Source: Flavobacteriales bacterium
Lineage (GTDB): Bacteria; Bacteroidota; Bacteroidia; Flavobacteriales_D; CAJJDF01
Reading direction: 5' to 3'
DNA length: 64,000 nucleotides
Assembly: GCA_018609055.1 (NCBI GenBank)
Contig: JABAYJ010000001.1
Location: 1-64,000 of the forward strand
The notes below the pieces were generated by a model. The model saw only the letters and a program-made list of their open reading frames with translations, was not told where the DNA came from and did no database searches. Both the position numbers and the translations under genes were made by a program. Below are positions 56,621-64,000 of this stretch, one piece after another; position 1 is the first letter of the stretch; each line of letters opens with the position of its first letter.

Positions 56621-57451
56621 ATGAAAAACCTTGTGTTATATTGTTTTATTGCTTTACTAAGTAGCTCTGCTATGGCACAAACTCAGCAATTTTCATTTTT
56701 GTTGGGAGGTTCCTACTACATTGGTGATTTAAATAAAAAGCATTTCGATAAAAACACCAATTTAGCTTTAGGTTTATCCTACAAAAAGAATCACAAAAAC
56801 TTACGTTATGCCTATCGTTTACATTTTATGTACGGTAAAATTGAGGCTTACGATTACCAAAGTGATGATGCTTGGGAAAGAAATAGAAATTTAGATTTTA
56901 AAAGTACCGTGCTAGAGTTAGGAGCAATCTTAGAAGTGAACTTTGTAAAATACAAGCCTGGAAGTTTAACTAAAAAGTATCAAACTCCTTTTTTGTTTTT
57001 TGGAATTGCTGGATATAATTTCAAACCAAAAGGAATGTATAACGGTAAATGGTACGACCTACAAGCGTTAGGAACTGAAGGACAAAACACTTCTGCAAAC
57101 ACTGCTGATTATTACAAATTAAATCAAATTGCTTTTCCTGTTGGATTTGGATACAAAAAGAACTTAACCGAACAGCTTTCATTCTCTATAGAATATGGTG
57201 CCAGAATACTGGTTACAGATTATTTGGATGATGTAAGTAGAAACTATGTAAATCCATCAACACTTGCTAATGAATCTGGGGTGCTTACTCCAATCCTAGC
57301 AGATAAATCTACAAGCCAATTAGGTGACAGAAACATTGGTGTAAACAGAGGAAACTCTCCAGCCAGAGATTGGTATTTCTTTACAGCATTCTCTATTTCT
57401 TGGAATGTGGGTAAAAAACAAGAATGCGACACTAGTTTCGAAGAAAAATAA
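56621..57451 (+). CDS. DUF6089-type outer-membrane beta-barrel protein (PorG-like)
   Basis: A 276-residue protein with a signal peptide (MKNLVLYCFIALLSSSAMAQ). The start of the mature chain, QFSFLLGGSYYIGDLNKKHF, is the hallmark of DUF6089, the family that includes the T9SS barrel PorG. Strands such as NLALGLSYKKNHKNLRYAYR and LDFKSTVLELGAILEVNF follow, then the C-terminal WYFFTAFSISWNVGKKQECD. The family's common genomic partners, uppS and bamA, are absent; a PAP2 phosphatase starts 6 bases after the stop. It may be the organism's PorG or one of several DUF6089 paralogues, so I give no symbol. Confidence 0.78.
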   Translation: MKNLVLYCFIALLSSSAMAQTQQFSFLLGGSYYIGDLNKKHFDKNTNLALGLSYKKNHKNLRYAYRLHFMYGKIEAYDYQSDDAWERNRNLDFKSTVLELGAILEVNFVKYKPGSLTKKYQTPFLFFGIAGYNFKPKGMYNGKWYDLQALGTEGQNTSANTADYYKLNQIAFPVGFGYKKNLTEQLSFSIEYGARILVTDYLDDVSRNYVNPSTLANESGVLTPILADKSTSQLGDRNIGVNRGNSPARDWYFFTAFSISWNVGKKQECDTSFEEK

Positions 57452-57457
57452 AATTCC

Positions 57458-58048
57458 ATGTTAGAGTATATATTGAATTTAGATGCTGAAATTTTTATTT
57501 TCTTTAATGAATTCCATAGTCCATTATTCGATACAATCATGTATTGGGTAAGTCACAAATTCTTTTGGGTTCCATTTTACATGTTCTTAGTTTACTTGCT
57601 TTATCGCCATTATGGATTAAAAAAAGCGGCTATACTTACTGCATTAATTCTTATAACTTTTGCGCTAACCAATACACTTTCGGTAGAGGCATTCAAAAAC
57701 GTTTTTCAAAGATTACGCCCATCTCATGAACCAAGTCTTGAAGGGTTAGTTCATTTTGTAGACGGATACAAAGGAGGAAACTGGGGATTTGTTTCATCTC
57801 ATGCCAGTAATGTTTTTGGGTTAGCAACACTCATAGCTTTATTCTTAAGCAAACGAATAAAACACATTGCTTTTTGGATATTCTTATGGGCAACTGTTGT
57901 TAGCTACAGCAGAATATACTTGGGAGTTCATTATCCTCTAGATCTTATTTGCGGAGGATTTTTGGGAATCTCAATAGCTTTATTAATTGCTTCAATAGCT
58001 AAAAAATTAAAATTAATTAGCTTTTTAACTCTTCCTCAAAAAGGGTAA
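57458..58048 (+). CDS. PAP2 superfamily membrane phosphatase
   Basis: A 196-residue integral membrane phosphatase of the type-2 phosphatidic acid phosphatase / undecaprenyl-PP phosphatase superfamily. All three motifs are present: KNVFQRLRP (Lys80, Arg87), SSH (Ser113-His115) and SRIYLGVHYPLD (Arg152, His158, Asp162). About five hydrophobic helices are visible, for example FFWVPFYMFLVYLLY and AAILTALILITFALTNT. The likely substrate is a lipid diphosphate, for example undecaprenyl diphosphate or a lipid A phosphate. It is 6 bases after the DUF6089 gene, and its 3' end overlaps the convergent FMN reductase-family gene by 32 bases. Confidence 0.92.
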   Translation: MLEYILNLDAEIFIFFNEFHSPLFDTIMYWVSHKFFWVPFYMFLVYLLYRHYGLKKAAILTALILITFALTNTLSVEAFKNVFQRLRPSHEPSLEGLVHFVDGYKGGNWGFVSSHASNVFGLATLIALFLSKRIKHIAFWIFLWATVVSYSRIYLGVHYPLDLICGGFLGISIALLIASIAKKLKLISFLTLPQKG

Positions 58049-58553
58049 TCTTTTCTTTTAAATCAGAAAGTAAATTTTCATCTACTAATTTTCCATCTTT
58101 AAAATTATCATAAAAACTAGGTAAGCTAAAATTTGCTGGAATGGTAGCTCCATGTCTTGGAAATCTATCCATTGCTGCTTGCATTACAGAAGAACCAGCT
58201 CTTCCTCCAGAAGAAGTCGATAACAAAAACACTGGAGTAGTTTCAAACACTTTAGCTTCAATTCTAGATATCCAATCGAAAATGTTCTTAAAAACGGCTG
58301 TATAGCTTCCATTATGTTCTGCTAATGAAATTACAATCCCATCAGCTTTTTGAATCAGTTTAGTTAGGCTTTGAGCATCTTTAGGCATTCCGTTTTCATT
58401 CTCTTCATCAATACCATACATTGGTACCTCAAAATCATTTAAATCGAGTTGAATTAAATCTACCCCTTCAATTAATTCCGAAACGTAATAAGCAAATTGT
58501 TTGTTGATAGACTCTTTGCTATTACTTCCTGCTAATGCAATTATTTTTTTCAT
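58017..58553 (-). CDS. NADPH-dependent FMN reductase-family protein
   Basis: A 178-residue flavodoxin-fold protein. The phosphate loop is LAGSNSKESINKQFA near residue 8, and the flavin segments SLAEHNGSYTAVFKNIFDWI and STSSGGRAGSSVMQA are characteristic of the NADPH-dependent FMN reductase family (azo/quinone or chromate reductase-like). It probably reduces FMN or quinones; the physiological substrate is unknown. It follows pgk by 29 bases and is likely co-transcribed. The C-terminus overlaps the PAP2 gene by 32 bases on the other strand. Confidence 0.9.
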   Translation of the reverse strand: MKKIIALAGSNSKESINKQFAYYVSELIEGVDLIQLDLNDFEVPMYGIDEENENGMPKDAQSLTKLIQKADGIVISLAEHNGSYTAVFKNIFDWISRIEAKVFETTPVFLLSTSSGGRAGSSVMQAAMDRFPRHGATIPANFSLPSFYDNFKDGKLVDENLLSDLKEKITLFEEELKS

Positions 58554-58582
58554 TATCCCTTTCTGTTTGATACTATTTAAAA

Positions 58583-59800
58583 CTAATCTTCATTTAATCT
58601 GAATCCTTCTTTTTGATTAATAGCAATTACTCCAGGCAATTCTTTTCCTTCAAGATATTCCAGCATTGCTCCTCCTCCTGTAGAAACATAACTTACTTCA
58701 TCTCCTAAGTTATATCTATTAATTGCAGCTACCGAATCTCCTCCACCAACTAGTGAATAAGCTCCATTTTTAGTTGCTTCTACTACACTGTATGCAATAA
58801 CTTTAGTTCCTTTTTCAAAACTTTCCATTTCAAAAACACCCATTGGCCCATTCCATAATATTGTTGACGAACGAGAAATCACTTCCTTAAACTGTTTAAT
58901 AGATTTTGTTCCAATATCTAATCCCATCCATCCATCAGGAATTTCAAAAATATCGCATTCATCTGTATTAGCATCATTACTAAATGAATCAGCAATAACA
59001 GTATCGGTAGGTATATGAAGATTCACTCCCAATTTTTCAGCTTTTTTAAGAATATCTTTAGCAGTAGATATTTGATTGTCTTCTACTAATGAACTCCCAA
59101 TTTTTCCTCCTTGAGCTTTGATAAAAGTATAACTCATTCCTCCACCAATAATTATATCGGTTACTTTATCTAATAGGTTTTCTATCACATTTATTTTACC
59201 CGAAACTTTAGCACCTCCTATAATTGCTGTAAACGGTTTTTTGGGAGCAGACAATACTTTTTCTAAACTATTGATTTCGTTTTCTAATAAATTACCAAAT
59301 GATTTTTTTCCAGTAAAGAAATTTGCAACCATTGTAGTTGAAGCATGAGCTCTATGTGCAGTTCCAAAAGCATCATTTACATAAAAATCTCCTAGCTTAG
59401 ATAATTCCTCAGCAAAATATAAATTACCCGAAGTTTCGTGTTTGTAAAATCTTAAATTTTCAATTAATAAAACCTGCCCTGGCTTTAATTCAGAAGACAT
59501 TTTTTGAGCCTCCTCCCCTATGCTATCTCCACAAAACTGAATTTCTTTGTTTAATAAATCTCCTAAATGAGAAACTATATGTTTAAGAGAAAATTTTTCT
59601 TCAAACCCCAATTTAGGTCGCCCCAAATGAGACATAATAACAAGGCTTCCTCCATCATTCAACACTTTGTTTAAAGTTGGCAAAGCAGCTTTCATTCTGG
59701 TGTCATCAGTAATTCTAAAAGTATCTGGCTCCAAGGGAACGTTAAAATCTACTCTTACTAGTACTTTTTTGTTACTAAAATTTAGGTCTTTAAAACTCAT
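58583..59800 (-). CDS. pgk: Phosphoglycerate kinase
   Basis: Converts 1,3-bisphosphoglycerate and ADP to 3-phosphoglycerate and ATP in glycolysis. The 405-residue length is normal. Motifs are [11 protein letters not shown] (N-terminal signature), [57 protein letters not shown] and [14 protein letters not shown], where the usual GGDT is GGDS as in other Bacteroidota. The first gene of a likely two-gene unit with the FMN reductase-family gene. A terminator-type hairpin (59864-59888) separates it from the upstream GT117 gene. Confidence 0.98.
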   Translation of the reverse strand: MSFKDLNFSNKKVLVRVDFNVPLEPDTFRITDDTRMKAALPTLNKVLNDGGSLVIMSHLGRPKLGFEEKFSLKHIVSHLGDLLNKEIQFCGDSIGEEAQKMSSELKPGQVLLIENLRFYKHETSGNLYFAEELSKLGDFYVNDAFGTAHRAHASTTMVANFFTGKKSFGNLLENEINSLEKVLSAPKKPFTAIIGGAKVSGKINVIENLLDKVTDIIIGGGMSYTFIKAQGGKIGSSLVEDNQISTAKDILKKAEKLGVNLHIPTDTVIADSFSNDANTDECDIFEIPDGWMGLDIGTKSIKQFKEVISRSSTILWNGPMGVFEMESFEKGTKVIAYSVVEATKNGAYSLVGGGDSVAAINRYNLGDEVSYVSTGGGAMLEYLEGKELPGVIAINQKEGFRLNED

Positions 59801-59863
59801 AATTGATGGTGTTTATATTAATCTTTCAAAAGTAAAAAATATAGGAATATATTTCCATAAAAA

Positions 59864-59888
59864 AAGGTGAGCTTTTTGGGCTCACCTT
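59864..59888 (-). terminator. Terminator after the GT117 gene
   Basis: A 9-bp stem aaggtgagc / gctcacctt around a seven-base loop. On the minus strand it is followed by a T-run. Confidence 0.82.
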
Positions 59889-59911
59889 ATATTTTGTTAG
59901 TTGTAATTATA

Positions 59912-62900
59912 TTATCTCTTAGGCATTAATCCTGGAACTGCATCTGCATAAAAAGCTGGAGGGAAAGCTCCCATTTTACCAGAACGATACATTGCAGAAA
60001 TGTCTCTTTTAAGAATAGAAGCAAAGTTTTTATCTTCTTGAGCTGCTCTGTTTATTGCTCCTGCTAATTTAGCATATCCATCAGGGTTCATAGTTTTCAA
60101 GTCAAACGAATTGTCACTACTTCCTTGCTTTAAGGCTTCAAAGTGATTTACAAAATCTCCTATTTCCATGTACATTTTTTGGATGTAATCATTATTCTGA
60201 TTAGCAAAATAAGTGATGTTTTCACTGTAGTAATCTGCCAACTGCTGACATCTCATTTTACCTTTAACAGTATCAAGAGCTCTGTAATACATCATTGCTG
60301 TGTAGTTAGATAACTCATCTATCTTACATGATTCTAAAGGAAATGATTCAAGTGATTTATCTAGAACATTTACAGCTCTTTGGAGATACTCACTTACTGA
60401 AGTAGCAATATCTTGTCCACTTGTGTCTGTAGATTGTCTTCTTTCTAGATTAGTAGCAGCATTAATGTACGACTCAGCTAACTGCATGTAGTGCATACGA
60501 GCAGAACGTATCATTCTCATTGTGTAGTAATCAGCAAATACTTCTTCTTTTTCTATATTACCCCAGTTAAATCCGTCATTACCCTCAACACCATTCACGT
60601 CTTTTTCTTCACCCATAAGCAAAGAATACATTTTTTCTCTGTTGTGAGCTGGCTTAATGATTGGCACAAACTTAGCCGTCATTCCTTCTGGCTGAAGATA
60701 TCTACTAATTCCTCTATTAGCTCCTTGAATACCTGTTGATGTGAAACAAATTGGCCTATCCCATTTGTAAGCAGCTAACATATCAATTATTGCTAAATCG
60801 GCTTTAGTCATGAATCTTCCAGACAATGTCCATTCAATTCTATCAACCATTAAATTTGCTTGATCTGGTCTTACTAACCCACTCTTTAAACAAGCAGCTT
60901 TATCCACATCCACATATATCTTGTTATAAGGAATTCTTGAATAACCATATCTAGAATCTTGAGGATTTAAATCTTTTCCTCTCTTCATATACAGCATCAA
61001 ATCCTTAGCAGATATTGCTTGTTTGTTTGGAGCAAAAATTACTAAATCTCTTGTTCCAGCTCTAAATTCTGGTTCATCCAAAATAGTGTTTACTGCTGGA
61101 GCTTCATAAGTTTGTCTCTTAAGTTGGTTGTAATGCCAATCGGAACTTAATAAACTATAGTTCATTACTTTCATATCGGTTCTTATTGCTTCAACTTCTT
61201 GTGCATACCATAATGGGAATGTATCGTTATCACCAAAACATAATAGTATAGCATTCTTATCACAAGAGTTTAAATAATTTTTTGCTATTTCCCTAGCAAA
61301 ATATCTATCGCTTCTATCGTGATCGTCCCAGTTCTGGACGCCCATTATGACGGGGGCGGTTAATCCTAAAACAGTAGCCAATCCTGCAAGTGCTACAGCA
61401 TTTTTAGATCCTTTGAAAACCAACATAGAAATTACTATCATAGCAATTGCAACAACTCCCATGAATAATAAAGAATAGGATGCTACATGGTTTCCTCCAT
61501 TTAATGTTTCTACTAAGTAGAATAAAACACCAGCCCCTAAAACAGCTATTACTCCAATTCTAAATTGTTTCATATCGGTTACTTTAGCCCATCTGTATAT
61601 TGCCAAAACTCCCATTCCTATCCAAATTGCAAACGCATAAAAAGAGGCTGCAACTGCATAATCTCTTTCTCGGGGTTCTTCTGGCCTTGGATTTAGGTAA
61701 ATCATAATTGCTAATCCTGTAAAGAAAAACAATAAGAAGGTAGAGAAGGCATCTTTTGGTGCTCTTACAATCATAAATACTAGTCCAAGTAATCCTAAAA
61801 TTAATGGTAAATAGTAATACGTATTATAAGCCTCAAATGACTTCATTGTTGTTGGTAAATCATTTTGTGTACCAACTCTTTCTTTATCAATAAAGTTAAG
61901 TCCTGTTAACCAGTTTCCTCTAGTTAAAGCACCTTTATAAATCATACCATCACCTTGGTAATAGGTATTATGTCCTTGAATATCATTTTGTCTTCCTGCA
62001 AAATTCCACATGAAATATCTGAAATACATCCATCCCATTTGGTAATCCTTAAAGTAAGTGAAGTTTTCTCCGCTTGTTGGGATGTAAGGATCTTTAAAGA
62101 CTCCTTTTCCTGCAGAAACCTTAGGGCTTGCAGCTTTAATATTTGGATTTCCTTTGTAATTAGACCAATACATGTACCCTTTAATTTTCCCTGGCCTTCT
62201 GTCGAACATTCTTGGGAAAAGCACGAACTGATTGTCATAACTTTCACCTGTCTTTGGATCTTTTTCTGGGAATTTTTGTTCAAACTTTTCTCCAGTGGTT
62301 ATGTACTCTTCGTTAATTTCTAAGTTAGGTTGTTTTGCTCTTTTAGTGATAAATTCTTCAGCATCAAATTGTGATTGAAAAGAATATTTTTTTCCTTTAA
62401 ACTTAACCGTGTAAGCTTGAAAATATTTATATCCTTTTACTTTTCCAGTGTTCCCTTTTTCAGGTGAATTCCAATATTCTCCGTTAATCAATGCCCAATC
62501 TCCGTATTGTTCACGGCCAAAATATGACATTAATGAAGGTATCGTTTCTGGATTGTTTTCATCCAATGGTGGGTTTGCATTAGAACGAACCACAATCATT
62601 GCAAAAGTTGAGAATCCAATAATTAGAACTGTTACTGATACTGTAATAGTGTGAAGTAATCTTTGTCCATTAGTGTGAGCGTAATAAATTACACCTCCCA
62701 AAATAGCAGCTAATAAAAAGAAGAAAATTAATGTTCCTGTATTAAAGCCCATTCCCATTCCGTTAAATGTTCTCTCGAAATAATCGGCTAATGCTAGCGT
62801 TTTTGGAAAAAATACTGAGTTAAGTAATCCTAAAATAACAATTGAAGTTACTCCAGTAAGTAAAAACCCTTTGATTGTAAATTCATATTTCTTGAAGTAG

Positions 62901-63508
62901 TAAACAAATGCTGCAGCTGGTATCACAAGTAAATTAAGTAAGTGAACACCAACAGAAATTCCAATCAAAAAGAAAATTAATATTATCCATCTATCAGAAG
63001 ATATTTTCTCAGAATTATCTTCCCATTTTAATATCGCCCAAAATGATAAAGCAGTAAAAAAGGAGGACATAGCATATACTTCACCTTCCTCTGCAGAGAA
63101 CCAAAATGTATCACTAAACATGTAGGCAAATGCTCCTACAGCTCCAGCTCCCATAATTGCGATAATAGAGCCTTTATCTAGTAGTTCTTCGTCTTTAAGA
63201 ATGATCTTTTTTGCCAAATGCGTAATTGTCCAAAACAAAAACAAAATAGTAAGTGCACTACTTAATGCAGAAAGAGAATTTACCATGTAAGCAGCATTTT
63301 CTTGACTTACAAAGGCAGAAAACAATCTTCCAATCATCATAAATGTAGGTGCTCCTGGTGGGTGACCAACTTCTAATTTATTAGAGGTAGAAATGTATTC
63401 ACCACAATCCCAAAGGCTGGTACTTGGCTCTACTGTTGAAAGAAACACAAATGATGCTACTATCAACACAAACATCCCAACAATGTTATTCGACTTTTTA
63501 AAATCCAT
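59912..63508 (-). CDS. GT117 (DUF2723) family multi-pass membrane glycosyltransferase
   Basis: A 1198-residue membrane protein of the DUF2723 family (CAZy GT117, protein O-mannosyltransferase-like GT-C fold). The N-terminus has the conserved motif SLWDCGEYISTSNKLEVGHP, probably catalytic, between TM1 and TM2. At least ten hydrophobic helices follow in the first ~280 and in the ~560-730 region, separated by a large soluble loop (~300-560). The C-terminal ~450 residues are soluble and helical, including a catalytic-domain-like CFGDNDTFPLWYAQEVEAIR segment. It may glycosylate exported proteins, but the acceptor is unknown. Terminators and promoter boxes isolate it as one transcript. Confidence 0.88.
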   Translation of the reverse strand: MDFKKSNNIVGMFVLIVASFVFLSTVEPSTSLWDCGEYISTSNKLEVGHPPGAPTFMMIGRLFSAFVSQENAAYMVNSLSALSSALTILFLFWTITHLAKKIILKDEELLDKGSIIAIMGAGAVGAFAYMFSDTFWFSAEEGEVYAMSSFFTALSFWAILKWEDNSEKISSDRWIILIFFLIGISVGVHLLNLLVIPAAAFVYYFKKYEFTIKGFLLTGVTSIVILGLLNSVFFPKTLALADYFERTFNGMGMGFNTGTLIFFFLLAAILGGVIYYAHTNGQRLLHTITVSVTVLIIGFSTFAMIVVRSNANPPLDENNPETIPSLMSYFGREQYGDWALINGEYWNSPEKGNTGKVKGYKYFQAYTVKFKGKKYSFQSQFDAEEFITKRAKQPNLEINEEYITTGEKFEQKFPEKDPKTGESYDNQFVLFPRMFDRRPGKIKGYMYWSNYKGNPNIKAASPKVSAGKGVFKDPYIPTSGENFTYFKDYQMGWMYFRYFMWNFAGRQNDIQGHNTYYQGDGMIYKGALTRGNWLTGLNFIDKERVGTQNDLPTTMKSFEAYNTYYYLPLILGLLGLVFMIVRAPKDAFSTFLLFFFTGLAIMIYLNPRPEEPRERDYAVAASFYAFAIWIGMGVLAIYRWAKVTDMKQFRIGVIAVLGAGVLFYLVETLNGGNHVASYSLLFMGVVAIAMIVISMLVFKGSKNAVALAGLATVLGLTAPVIMGVQNWDDHDRSDRYFAREIAKNYLNSCDKNAILLCFGDNDTFPLWYAQEVEAIRTDMKVMNYSLLSSDWHYNQLKRQTYEAPAVNTILDEPEFRAGTRDLVIFAPNKQAISAKDLMLYMKRGKDLNPQDSRYGYSRIPYNKIYVDVDKAACLKSGLVRPDQANLMVDRIEWTLSGRFMTKADLAIIDMLAAYKWDRPICFTSTGIQGANRGISRYLQPEGMTAKFVPIIKPAHNREKMYSLLMGEEKDVNGVEGNDGFNWGNIEKEEVFADYYTMRMIRSARMHYMQLAESYINAATNLERRQSTDTSGQDIATSVSEYLQRAVNVLDKSLESFPLESCKIDELSNYTAMMYYRALDTVKGKMRCQQLADYYSENITYFANQNNDYIQKMYMEIGDFVNHFEALKQGSSDNSFDLKTMNPDGYAKLAGAINRAAQEDKNFASILKRDISAMYRSGKMGAFPPAFYADAVPGLMPKR

Positions 63509-63527
63509 ACTTTTATTTTTTGTTGAG

Positions 63528-63535
63528 CAAATATA
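63528..63535 (-). promoter_or_regulatory. -7 promoter box for the GT117 gene
   Basis: On the minus strand TATATTTG, 19 bases before the ATG. The nearest TTG is 26 bases further upstream, slightly beyond the usual spacing. Confidence 0.4.
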
Positions 63536-63596
63536 AAGAATTAATAATTTGATTCGATACCCAAGGTTATAAATTATGTTAAGGCTTTTGAAAGGG

Positions 63597-63630
63597 TTGA
63601 GATTTAATTGTTGCTAATTGATTATATTTG
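63597..63630 (+). promoter_or_regulatory. Methyltransferase promoter, flavobacterial consensus
   Basis: TTG at 63597-63599, a 23-base spacer and TATATTTG at 63623-63630, 27 bases before the ATG at 63658. Confidence 0.55.
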
Positions 63631-63657
63631 CGAGATTAAAAAAAATTAGAACAAAAG

Positions 63658-64000
63658 ATGTCAGACAATACAGCAGAAAGAGTATCCCTTAAAGATGTGA
63701 ATAACTATGTGTTTCAGAGGTGTTTAAAAGCATACTACGAAGCAAAAGATATAGTTAAAGGAAATGTTTTGGAAATAGGTACTGGAGAAGGTTATGGAGT
63801 GAAAGAAATAGCCCCTTTTGTAGATAAATTAACTACTATCGATCAATACGTAACTGATATTGATTTAACAAAGTTTAATAATGTTGAGTTTGTAAAAATG
63901 ACTGTTCCAGCATTAGATTTTCCAGATAATACATTCGATTTTGTATTCTCTTTTCAAGTAATTGAGCATATTGAAGATGACAAAGAGTATTTAAAAGAAA
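63658..64000 (+). CDS. Class I SAM-dependent methyltransferase (N-terminal part only)
   Basis: The open frame from the ATG at 63658 runs off the window; 114 residues are visible. The SAM-binding motif I is VLEIGTGEGYGVKEIAP near residue 38. TTIDQYVTDIDL follows as motif II, and DFPDNTFDFVFSFQVIEHIE is motif post-I/IV of the Methyltransf_11/25 group. The substrate cannot be assigned. It is divergent from the GT117 gene (149 bases between starts). The gene may belong to a glycan or surface-polymer locus beyond the edge, but that is not visible. Confidence 0.88.
   Translation, partial: MSDNTAERVSLKDVNNYVFQRCLKAYYEAKDIVKGNVLEIGTGEGYGVKEIAPFVDKLTTIDQYVTDIDLTKFNNVEFVKMTVPALDFPDNTFDFVFSFQVIEHIEDDKEYLKE

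Noticed and set aside
61942..62323. Two overlapping frames (113 and 122 residues) within the GT117 gene
   Set aside because: Opposite-strand and out-of-frame shadows in the large soluble loop of GT117, without independent support.

Overview
The window is strongly AT-rich DNA of a Bacteroidota member, most likely a marine-type flavobacterial lineage (Flavobacteriales). Evidence: type IX secretion (T9SS) sorting domains, a PorX response regulator, PorV/PorQ-family and DUF6089 (PorG-type) barrels, atpD-atpC apart from the other ATP synthase genes, a TonB receptor with an N-terminal carboxypeptidase-like domain, a GT117 (DUF2723) protein, scarce Shine-Dalgarno sites, and several TTG-N(17-23)-TAnnTTTG promoters. 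Most of the window is core chromosome. I see no integrase, transposase, prophage, CRISPR array, rRNA or tRNA.

Layout. 1-3.3 kb: mnmE (cut by the window edge), sucD, a HIT protein and greA. 3.4-12.4 kb: a minus-strand trio of TonB-dependent receptor, 1412-residue secreted protein with a T9SS-like C-terminus, and PorV/PorQ-family protein. 12.7-14.2 kb: a basic small ORF with an early nonsense codon, a small secreted protein and a lone beta-barrel. 14.2-23.3 kb: a tightly packed minus-strand run of lpxH, two tandem TlpA-like thioredoxins, gatB, a choice-of-anchor B surface protein, purine nucleoside phosphorylase, lpxK and an HD hydrolase. 23.4-24.9 kb: porX. 25-35.8 kb: two giant T9SS-exported surface proteins that share their C-terminal third but differ in the N-terminal part. 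36-46 kb: an SDR protein lacking the usual catalytic Tyr/Lys, aspS, a small membrane protein, the uvrA / lytic transglycosylase / rfbC cluster, a T9SS subtilase and a GNAT acetyltransferase. 46-56 kb: atpC-atpD, ribF, a DUF3078 protein, rnr, a small ORF without a recognisable start, and leuS. 56-64 kb: an Ala-rich LEA-like repeat protein, a DUF6089 barrel with a PAP2 phosphatase, an FMN reductase-family protein with pgk, a GT117 membrane protein, and a partial methyltransferase.

Functional theme. Besides housekeeping genes (translation, lipid A synthesis, energy metabolism, repair), the window is rich in surface export: PorX (T9SS regulation), a PorV-family barrel, a DUF6089 barrel, and at least five likely exported proteins (4512-8750, 18740-20116, 25015-29880, 30091-35754, 43827-45440). 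The best candidate for a poorly described system is the receptor / giant secreted protein / PorV-like trio at 3402-12406. The next is the pair of giant adhesin-like proteins, which look like a duplication followed by module exchange. All calls rest on reading the sequence and motifs; no database search was run.
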